64,000 bases of DNA. It comes from Ciona savignyi (taxonomy: Eukaryota > Chordata > Ascidiacea > Phlebobranchia > Cionidae). A program made the translations under genes and the position numbers. The stretch spans positions 223,866 to 287,865 of the forward strand of contig CH003080.1 of NCBI GenBank assembly GCA_000149265.1, written 5' to 3'. The notes beneath the pieces are model-generated. The model did not search any database, had not been told where the DNA came from, and worked only from the letters and a program-made list of their open reading frames with translations. This document shows, piece by piece, positions 51,101-63,100 of this stretch (positions are counted from its first letter, which is position 1; each line of letters starts with the position of its first letter).

Positions 51101-54100
51101 CAATGTAAGATCACACCAGTAAAAATATTAGTAACTTACAGATAAAGAGTCCTTAGTTAAGTCAATATTGTTTCTTTGTAAAGAGTTTGAAGTTAATGTA
51201 ATGTTCAGAAGATAAAAAAGAGCTTCCGCAACCTCATTCCAAGCTAAAGACACAAAGGAGCTACCAACTTCAATAACTTTGAGCCCAGACACTGAACCTG
51301 GAACTAATCAATTGTGACTTGTTAATAACAGGCACATTAGAAGAGTAATGTATCACAACCATATAAGTAGTAATTAGTGTAAAAAAATACCAGTTATAAT
51401 TTGTATAGCTTTTTTATTGTGAGGTAGTGAATCTATCCACAAACACTTACATAACTTAAAAAAAAAGAATTTAAAAATATTAAATTACACAATTAATTCA
51501 AATAAAATCACAAAACATGAAACACTTAAATGAAATGACAAGGCCCTTACGCCTAAGTTAATTTGGGTATCTTTTGGGCAACAGGACTTGGTAGCAAGAA
51601 TAAAGTTTTATACCTTTTAACAGCTGTGTGCAGATTACACCATTTCCAGTAAATCCAGTATTGCACGAACATTTGTAACTTCCAATAGTGTTGGTACAAT
51701 TAGCATTTCCATGGCAGTTGTCAATACCTAATGTGCATTCATTAATATCTGCGCAGTTTACACCATCACCAGTAAATCCAGTATTGCAAGAACATATGAA
51801 ACTTCCAATAGTGTTGGTACAATTAGCATTTGCATGGCAGTTGTCAATACCTAATCTACATTCATTAATATCTGCGCAGTTTTTACCATCACCAGTAAAT
51901 CCAGTATTGCAAGAACACATAAAACTTCCAGTAGTGTTGATACAAGTAGCATTTCCATGGCAGTTGTGGGTACCTAATGTACATTCATTAATATCTGTGC
52001 AGTTTACACCATTACCAGTAAATCCAGAATTGCAAGAACAGGTAAAACTTCCAGTTGTGTTGGTACAAGTAGCATTTGCATGGCAGTTGTGGGTACCTAA
52101 TGTACATTCATTAATATCTGCGCAGTTTACGCCATCACCAGTAAATCCAGTATTGCAAGAACAGGTAAAACTTCCAGTAGTGTTGATACAAGTAGCATTT
52201 GCATGGCAGTTGTGGGTACCTAATGTACATTCATTAATATCTGTGCAGTTTACACCATTACCAGTAAATCCAGAATTGCAAGAACAGGTAAAACTTCCAG
52301 TTGTGTTGGTACAAGTAGCATTTGCATGGCAGTTGTGAGTACCTAATGTACATTCATTAATATCTGCGCAGTTTATGCCATCACCAGTAAATCCAGTATT
52401 GCAAGAACATGTGAAACTTCCATTTGTGTTGGTACAAGTAGCATTTGCATGGCAGTTGTGAGTACCTAATGTACATTCATTAATATCTGCGCACTTTACG
52501 CCATCACCAGTAAATCCAGTATTGCAAGAACAGGTAAAACTTCCAGTTGTGTTGGTACAAGTAGCATTTGCATGGCAGTTGTGAGTACCTAATGTACATT
52601 CATTAATATCTGCGCAGTTTACACCATCACCAGTAAATCCAGTACTGCAAGAACAGGTAAAACTTACAGCTGTGTTGGTACAAGTAGCATTTGCATGGCA
52701 GTTGTGAGTACCTAATGTACAATTATGAATATCTGCGCAGTTTACGCCATCACCAGTAAATCCAGTATTGCAAGAACAGGTAAAACTTCCAGTAGTGTTG
52801 ATACAAGTAGCATTTGCATGGCAGTTGTGGGTACCTAATGTACATTCATTAATATCTGTGCAGTTTACACCATTACCAGTAAATCCAGAATTGCAAGAAC
52901 AGGTAAAACTTCCAGTTGTGTTGGTACAAGTAGCATTTGCATGGCAGTTGTGAGTACCTAATGTACATTCATTAATATCTGCGCAGTTTACGCCATCACC
53001 AGTAAATCCAGTATTGCAAGAACAGGTAAAACTTCCAGTAGTGTTGATACAAGTAGCATTTGCATGGCAGTTGTGGGTACCTAATGTACATTCATTAATA
53101 TCTGTGCAGTTTACACCATCACCAGTAAATCCAGTACTGCAAGAACAGGTAAAACTTACAGCTGTGTTGGTACAAGTAGCATTTGCATGGCAGTTGTGAG
53201 TACCTAATGTACAATTATGAATATCTGCGCAGTTTACGCCATCACCAGTAAATCCAGTATTGCAAGAACAGGTAAAACTTCCAGTAGTGTTGATACAAGT
53301 AGCATTTGCATGGCAGTTGTGGGTACCTAATGTACATTCATTAATATCTGCGCAGTTTACGCCATCACCAGTAAATCCAGTATTGCAAGAACAGGTAAAA
53401 CTTCCAGTAGTGTTGATACAAGTAGCATTTGCATGGCAGTTGTGGGTACCTAATGTACATTCATTAATATCTGTGCAGTTTACACCATTACCAGTAAATC
53501 CAGAATTGCAAGAACAGGTAAAACTTCCAGTTGTGTTGGTACAAGTAGCATTTGCATGGCAGTTGTGAGTACCTAATGTACATTCATTAATATCTGCGCA
53601 CTTTACGCCATCACCAGTAAATCCAGAATTGCAAGAACAGGTAAAACTTCCAGTTGTGTTGGTACAAGTAGCATTTGCATGGCAGTTGTGGGTACCTAAT
53701 GCACATTCATTAATATCTGCGCAGTTTACGCCATCACCAGTAAATCCAGTATTGCAAGAACATGTAAAACTTCCAATATTGTTGGTACAAGTAGCATTTG
53801 CATGGCAGTTGTGAGTACCTAATGTACATTCATTAATATCTGCGCAGTTTACGCCATCACCAGTAAATCCCGTATTGCAAGAACAGGTAAAACTTCCAGT
53901 TGTGTTGGTACAAGTAGCATTTGCATGGCAGTTGTGGGTACCTAATGCACATTCATTAATATCTGCGCAGTTTACGCCATCACCAGTAAATCCAGTATTG
54001 CAAGAACAGGTAAAACTTCCAGTTGTGTTGGTACAAGTAGCATTTGCATGGCAGTTGTGGGTACCTAATGCACATTCATTAATATCTGCGCAGTTTACGC

Positions 54101-57100
54101 CATCACCAGTAAATCCAGTATTGCAAGAACATGTGAAACTTCCAATAGTGTTGGTACAAGTAGCATTTGCATGGCAGTTGTGAGTACCTAATGTACATTC
54201 ATTAATATCTGCGCAGTTTACACCATCACCAGTAAATCCAGTACTGCAAGAACAGGTAAAACTTACAGCTGTGTTGGTACAAGTAGCATTTGCATGGCAG
54301 TTGTGAGTACCTAATGTACAATTATGAATATCTGCGCAGTTTACGCCATCACCAGTAAATCCAGTATTGCAAGAACAGGTAAAACTTCCAGTAGTGTTGA
54401 TACAAGTAGCATTTGCATGGCAGTTGTGGGTACCTAATGTACATTCATTAATATCTGTGCAGTTTACACCATTACCAGTAAATCCAGAATTGCAAGAACA
54501 GGTAAAACTTCCAGTTGTGTTGGTACAAGTAGCATTTGCATGGCAGTTGTGAGTACCTAATGTACATTCATTAATATCTGCGCAGTTTACACCATCACCA
54601 GTAAATCCAGTACTGCAAGAACAGGTAAAACTTACAGCTGTGTTGGTACAAGTAGCATTTGCATGGCAGTTGTGAGTACCTAATGTACAATTATGAATAT
54701 CTGCGCAGTTTACGCCATCACCAGTAAATCCAGTATTGCAAGAACAGGTAAAACTTCCAGTAGTGTTGATACAAGTAGCATTTGCATGGCAGTTGTGAGT
54801 ACCTAATGTACATTCATTAATATCTGCGCAGTTTACGCCATCACCAGTAAATCCAGTATTGCAAGAACAGGTAAAACTTCCAGTAGTGTTGATACAAGTA
54901 GCATTTGCATGGCAGTTGTGGGTACCTAATGTACATTCATTAATATCTGCACAGTTTACGCCATCACCAGTAAATCCAGTATTGCAAGAACAGGTAAAAC
55001 TTCCAGTAGCTGTTGATACAAGTAGCATTTGCATGGCAGTTGTGGGTACCTAATGTACATTCATTAATATCTGTGCAGTTTACACCATCACCAGTAAATC
55101 CAGTATTGCAAGAACAGGTAAAACTTCCAGTTGTGTTGGTACAAGTAGCATTTGCATGGCAGTTGTGAGTACCTAATGTACATTCATTAATATCTGCGCA
55201 GTGTACGCCATCACCAGTAAATCCAGTATTGCAAGAACAGGTAAAACTTCCAGTTGTGTTGGTACAAGTAGCATTTGCATGGCAGTTGTGAGTACCTAAT
55301 GTACATTCATTAATATCTGCGCAGTTTACACCATCACCAGTAAATCCAGTACTGCAAGAACAGGTAAAACTTACAGCTGTGTTGGTACAAGTAGCATTTG
55401 CATGGCAGTTGTGAGTACCTAATGTACAATTATGAATATCTGCGCAGTTTACGCCATCACCAGTAAATCCAGTATTGCAAGAACAGGTAAAACTTCCAGT
55501 AGTGTTGATACAAGTAGCATTTGCATGGCAGTTGTGGGTACCTAATGTACATTCATTAATATCTGTGCAGTTTACGCCATCACCAGTAAATCCAGTATTG
55601 CAAGAACAGGTAAAACTTCCAGTAGTGTTGATACAAGTAGCATTTGCATGGCAGTTGTGGGTACCTAATGTACATTCATTAATATCTGTGCAGTTTACGC
55701 CATCACCAGTAAATCCAGTATTGCAAGAACAGGTAAAACTTCCAGTAGTGTTGATACAAGTAGCATTTGCATGGCAGTTGTGGGTACCTAATGTACATTC
55801 ATTAATATCTGTGCAGTTTACACCATCACCAGTAAATCCAGTATTGCAAGAACAGGTAAAACTTCCAGTTGTGTTGGTACAAGTAGCATTTGCATGGCAG
55901 TTATGTGTACCTAATGTACATTCATTAATATCTGTGCAGTTTACACCATCACCAGTAAATCCAGTATTGCAAGAACAGGTAAAACTTCCAGTTGTGTTGG
56001 TACAAGTAGCATTTCCATGGCAGTTGTGAGTATGTGATGTACATTCATTAATATCTGCGCAGTTTACACCATCACCAGTAAATCCAGTATTGCAAGAACA
56101 GGTAAAACTTCCAGTTGTGTTGGTACAAGTAGCATTTGCATGGCAGTTGTGAGTACCTAATGTACATTCATTAATATCTGTGCACTTTACGCCATCACCA
56201 GTAAATCCAATATTGCAAGAACAGGTAAAACTTCCAGTTGTGTTGGTACAAGTAGCATTTGCATGGCAGTCCTGTTCAGAGGAACACAGGAAAACAAAAG
56301 ATCCGACAAATGTTGTAGCATTTATTGCACAGTTTTGTCCAATGAGAGAACATGAATCACTGCCTGCAATCAATTGCAAACAGCATCATGATAAATAAAT
56401 TTATTCAAAACCAACAAAAATTAAATGCAATTAAAATGCAAATAAAAAATCAATTCTGTAAAACCATATTACTTAAACCTGCAGTCACATTTGCAGTTCT
56501 GATTGCTTGAGATATCGAACCATTTGACAGCCTTGCATTTGAAGCAACTTGCAACAAAACTGGTGCTCCCACATTTATTACATTATTGGTTGGTATTAAC
56601 ACCTTTAAATAAATATTAAAACATAAATATTTGTAAGCTTGTATCATAACAACAGTTGCAAGCACAATTTTATTTGTGTTAAGTTTTAACTTAAAAACTA
56701 GTAATTGGGCCTCAAAATAATCCATCATGTTCATGTTACATCAGGTTGTTACTAATTTTTTTATACATACAGAGAACTTGAATGAAATGCTTTAAAATAT
56801 GTGTTGGATGCCATAGGTTTCTTTTGTATAAAACATTTACATACATATATACAATATAGTTGTAACAATACAGTTAGAAGATGATTATTTAACAAAATAT
56901 GCACCGTTTAGTTATTGTTTGTATTTTTATTAAAATACAACAAAACAATCCAAGGGACAAGGTTGGTTACAAGTAAAGAAAAAGTGATAGATACCTGATA
57001 TGAAGCTGAACTGTCTAAATCAACTTCCGCAAGTGTGTACGTATTTCCACCAAAAGTCACAGAATACCCAGTGGACCTGACAAGAGATTGGGGAATAAAC

Positions 57101-60100
57101 ACCTCAACTCCCCCTGTGGCTCCAAATGCTGATATCGGGTTGGTACTTGATAAATCTGGCTCTGTAGTGAATAGAATAATAAGCTTTTGTGATAAAATCG
57201 GAATTTTTCAGAAAAACACACACAAAAAAAACATTGCATATGGCCAAATGACCTTTATACTATAGGATGAGAAAATGTATGTCATGAATCATTAAATGGC
57301 TTATGAAATCATAAGATACCTTTTGCCCCTTATCAGATTACCGATGTCTGTTAAATGGTATGGAATATTTAAACATTGTTTTTGTTTAAACTAATAAAAG
57401 ACTGGTCCCACGCAATGCCTGCTATGTATCTGGCTACAACTCGACAGATTTTCTGCTGTCAAGTTTCGATTCCACCTTAAATCCGATGGTTTAGCACATT
57501 CTAGAGATCTACAAACAAAATATTAACATAGCAAACAAAAAAAACATAGCAAACAAAAAAAACATAGCAAACAAAAAAATAAATGAAAAAAACATAACAA
57601 AATTCTCAAGTCTACCTGTAGTATAGAAGATGGTGTACTGATCAGATGGCATCGTAACTCGTTGAGCCTCAAACACTCGATCATATACTGGAGCAGTGGT
57701 TGCTGTTGCACACAGCTTTATTGTGTATCTATGTTTAATACCATATATTGTATTACTTGTCAAAATAAAGTATTGGTTCCGGTTAGTTCTTGTTCCAACT
57801 CCACCTGGAATGACAAATAAATAGCAAATAAACTTTAAATTGTTTAAATTATAAAACATATTAACCTAGTCTTACTTAATAATAAATACCTGACCATCTT
57901 GTGATTAACATAAATTCGGTAATAACACAAAAACTCTTAATTACAAAAAAATCTAGTTTTACATGAAAGGATAAAATTAACATACAATCTTACCATTAGA
58001 AAAATAAATTTCAGAATTAGTTGCTATCTGCTCATCACTACCGCTAGTAAGCTTAGTAGTCTGTGGGTTTCTTGTATTCTTCGAAAATAAAAGCCACTCT
58101 CTTGTATTTGATGTTAAAATTGAAGATGTACACTGACTTCTATTGAAGTAGCGTAATGTATGATATCCATGTTGAGACAGATAATTAAATTGATATCCAG
58201 GTATGTGTGCCACTGAAAAACAAAAATATTGGGAAAGAATATTAATATTTTATCTGTCTATATTAAAATGCTGGAAAGATACGACACAGGAAATTAATAT
58301 AAACATCGCAAATAATACGAGATTGTTATCACACTGGTAAACATTAGATTATCTTATGGCCACCGTCAAGTATATGGGACTATTGTAGTGTACTTTGTAT
58401 GATGTTCCTTTAGTTTTAGTATTACCGATTAATTCATTGGCTTGAGGTGATTTCTGTACAGTGGGTTGCCCACGGACACAATTAACTAGCTACTGATGAC
58501 ATTAGATCCTTCAACCTATTGGATAATAGGCAACCCAGTAACCCGCACGCTATTCAGCAACACATATTATATTCTGTTGATTATCATCTCTATTTTGGGG
58601 GAAAATGAAAGACGATAATATAGATTTTGTAAAACCCATGAATCCACTCAGAACGAGCAATGTATGCCAAGTTACCTATATACACAACTAACTAGGTAGA
58701 GGTTGCATTCATTCCTAAACAGCCACCCGGGCTACCACCCAACCAGCTAATACAAATTATTGCGGAACTATTATGACCAAAATATTATAAGTAATTATAT
58801 CACTACATAAGAAATCTAAATATATTACTTACATTGATAAAATACCAGCAAGTCCTTATACTTTGTTGCATCATTCAACGTTAGTTGGTTAATAGTGGTT
58901 GTCACATAGGCATTTGAAGCATTCTGATTGGATAAAACAATCTCATGATGAAACAAAATGTTTCCACTCACATTTTCATGACTATTTGCTTCAGGAATCA
59001 AAACATCAACAACATTTGTTGAAATATTCCGATAAGCAGAAAGAAGTGCAGATGTGGTTTGGTTTATAAAGTCCTCTGTTAAGGTTGATGTGAAACTTGT
59101 GTTAACAAGTTCAACTCGAGCAAAAGCTGATATTTTATCTGCAAAAGTTAAATTTTACCTTTTTCTTCTTCCTTTACACCAAAAAAACATCTTTTTAATA
59201 TAATTGGAACAGAAAAAGAATAAGACCTAAAACAACAGTTTTTAAAAACAGTCATTCAATTATTGGAAAGTAAATGAGGTGTTGACAAAAACTTAGCTAA
59301 GTTTTATGAAATATCGAATTTTAAGCATATTACTTTTTATATAGCAAAGGAAAAAAGCTTGGGTTATACTTATAGCATTTTATCTTTAAGGTCCAAAAAA
59401 TAGTTGAATTTATTTTTATTTGTTAATCCAACATTGTTATTATGTATAATGACCAATGTTGGGCCACATAGCTAAAAGAATTGAAGCGTTTAAAATTAGT
59501 GCAATTTTTACAGTTATTAACTAGCAGTAACACTTTCATAAGGACATAGTTGTTGCAATAAATTTAGCGACCTTTATTGTATGCATTATAATAAAATAAA
59601 GTTAATCAATTCTTTGTACAACAACATAATACATATCAATAGCTAACATTTTTAAAAGTTTCAACTCAATTATTAACTTAACCTATTTCTTTGTGTTTAC
59701 ATTTGACAATAAAGCATACCAGTAATTAATATAAGTAATTTTTTTTATTATTAATATGCATCATACATAACAAATATACATTTAAATGTAGATTGGAATC
59801 AATTTTAGAACAAAGTTGGACGATTACTTAAGTAGTTATTTCAATGGCTTGGTCATGATCCCTGTTCAAAAATAGGTTAACCTTCAATGGTTATTACATA
59901 TTAGGATTGTCTGTATTATGAAGCTCCTTGCATCTTTTCAGGAATACATGGATCCAAGATATATCCACAGATAAAGTTTGCATTTTATAGAATCAAGTTG
60001 TCATTTTCAATACATTTGCATACCTGTTGTTGCGCTATACTGAGGACCATATGGACTCTGTGACTCACTGAACGATATCACATTATTTAGCTGAGATACT

Positions 60101-63100
60101 CTTGCTCTTAGAGTGTGTGGAGTATTTGGATTGAGAGGTGTGATTCTGTGATGTAAAGTTTGATGATTATCTAACCTGTTCAGTTGCGTAGTATAGGTAT
60201 AACATGGTCAATATAAATAAACACTTTTATTTCTAACAATGTATGTATATGGTGCTAGTGGGAAAAACCGACTGATAAAGAATAGAATAGTGTATACTAA
60301 CTTTATCCATTTTAAAATTAAATCCCAGTATAATTAAATTTACTTAAACGATTAAGCAATAGTATACACGAAAGTTCAGTTTAATGATTATTTTAGTTTG
60401 AAATTTAAATTGTGCACCTGTTTAAAACATGGACTTGTCACTTACTCACAAAGTTTATTGGCAAACGATGAAACCAGAACTTGGAAATGATGTCAGTGAT
60501 GTGGCAGTTATATAAGCCAATTACATAATAAATACATAAATCTATATTTTAAGGTTAGAACTGAAAATTAGCCAAAATCAAAGAGATTACAGCTTAAAGG
60601 TTAATCTAATTTTGTAACCTGAAAAAAAAACTTACACAGCCACGTAATACGTATTCGAAGGAACATCGGTGGGAACTGAGATTTTCCTCGATGTTCCTGT
60701 AACAGTGTCGTTGACCTCAATCTCCCATCCAGTTGCTCCGGGAGTTTCTTCCAGGAAAACAGTGAGGAAAGTTGGAGTTGTTATCACGTTCAAGATCGAT
60801 AAGCCACTTGGAGCTGAGGAAAAATATACACAATAAAGGAACCGTAATTAAAACTTTGTAAATTAAAAATGGCATTTCTTTTCAATTTTATCCCATTAAA
60901 CTTTAGTTAACATAGTTACGCAAATATAACACACTTGTTCTGCTGGTTAGGTTAATTTATTTGCTAAGAGTGTCAAATAGCCAAACGGTTGTTGGATAGA
61001 ACTAAACACTAGCAAGCCGTTTGACAGTTGACACAGGCAAGCTTGGCTGTTGCATAAACCCAGTAGGTTATTTGGTTACTACAACAGTATGAAGGTCTAA
61101 ATCATATACAATATTCTTTTAATAACTGTCATAAAGTTATCTGATTTTCTGTATCACTAATCACTTGTTTTACTTTAAAATCATTCAAAAATACATATAT
61201 CATCATATTTGTACTTATATACATCAGCAACTTATAAACCTGTCCTGGCGTTAGGTGCTGGTAGTAAAGATGAATAATTGCTTGCAATATTGCTGGCATC
61301 AAATGACCGAAGTTGGATGTTGTAGTTAATGTTGCTTCTTCTGTCAGTAATCTAGTACATTTAAATTTAATATAAAAATAATTATAGATTTAAATAATGG
61401 TAAAATTCAGTTTATTTCACAGCATAATGCATGGATTTTTAAGATAGTAACAAATGAAAATCCTTATAGAATATTCATAATAATTGCACCAGAAGGTGGT
61501 AGAAGATGGACATTGTAACAGGTATTAATTAAGTTACAATTGTCCACTGTCAAGTAACACAAGCAATTGGAGTGTTTTTGACAGAGATATTACTTCATGT
61601 TAGCTAATTAATCTACTAGATGCATGTAGTTTTTTTTCCAAAAACACAGTCCATTTGCTGGTGGTTGCTTGCACTTCTGCGACCCCATGAAGTCACCTTA
61701 AAGCAATTTACCTCAGCTGCAATCCGTCCCTTACAACCAGTTGAAACACTAAAGACAGCAGTATCAGATGAATTATGTTGAGCTGTTACCAGTACTTCGT
61801 ATCCAGTAGCATTATCTACACTGTTGAATATCACTGTGAAGCCAGTGTGATGTTGATTGGTGATTGTGAAGTTTGCAGGTGCTGGGTGATACATAGAAAA
61901 CTGATAATGAGCATTAATATAATCATTTAAAAGTTTTTAATAAAATCTTTATTTACTTAAATGTAATAAAAACTCATTTAGCAGGGGTTTAAAACCTTAT
62001 TGTCCTAAAAAAACTCACATTGCTATGAGCAATCCTTAGAAAAGCTGCGGTTTTACCAATGTCGTTTTATCAGATAGGTAAGTATAATATTTTAACTTAA
62101 TTTATTAATTTGGTAATAATAAACAAACTTTTAATATGTTATTGATAAAAAAATCCCAAAAAAGTATTTTAATATGTAAATACTATTAAAATTTGATGTA
62201 GTTTATTACCAACTATTAGATCATGTAAGGTAACATGCTGACAGTGACAACCATATCCCTGATATCCGCTGCTTGTAACTACTGTACAACTAATTATTGG
62301 AACTTTCTTTCGCGGGAATATCCCTAAATAGTGCCACGACAAAATTTTCTCAGAAATATATTAATATATGGTTAGTTTGTAACGAAAGGTGATATCGGTA
62401 TTCCCTTAAATACAACATTTTATTAAAGTTTTTGCATTTTACAACAGCGCAGAATGGCTGTCGGTCTGTTTTATAACGTTGGACCTGTAGACCTCTACAA
62501 ACCTAATGAATGAAACAATGTAACTGTTTCACCAATTTTATACACATCACATAACAAATAGATGTGCTTGTAAGTAGTTTTTCAAGTTGCTTTTTAAAAC
62601 CAGCCGATTTGCACGCAATATATATATATATATCGTTACATCAGTTTGGCCATGATTTTTGCGTGGTCAGTCATCGAGAACCTGACGACTTGTTTAGAAA
62701 AAAATTCTATCACGCTTCGTTAATCATTTGCATCACCTCCACGAACTTAAATGGTTTTAGAGTGATCTGACGTGTGTCTTGGTAAACAAATGTGGTGGAA
62801 GCCCATTACTTTAATGTACGATATGGAAATCTCATTTTTTTCGAATTTATGCCGTTAAGAGAAAAATCAATTGAGAACAAAATGTGCACAAAGACCAAAT
62901 AATGATTACGTCACAAATTATTTCTTAATTTGTTCACACCCGCATAAAATCTATAAGCAAGAAAGCGTCAAAAAATATACAGAACGACTTTCCCCCATTT
63001 CTATATATATACTGAAACGAAAGTGCTGGAAAGTTTCCGCATGCATTCCTACACGTGCAATGCATAAAGAGACACTTCTAAGAATTAATCCAAGCGTATC

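Noticed and set aside
51627-56178. Tandem repeats considered as a satellite or CRISPR-like array
   Set aside because: Units are protein-coding with conserved six-cysteine EGF spacing and no repeat-spacer alternation.
51688-56398. Series of long plus-strand open frames opposite the EGF arrays ('QEQVKLPVV...' type repeats)
   Set aside because: The 123-bp period is a multiple of three, so any stop-free antisense frame recurs in each unit. The product has no domain and mirrors the real minus-strand EGF repeats.
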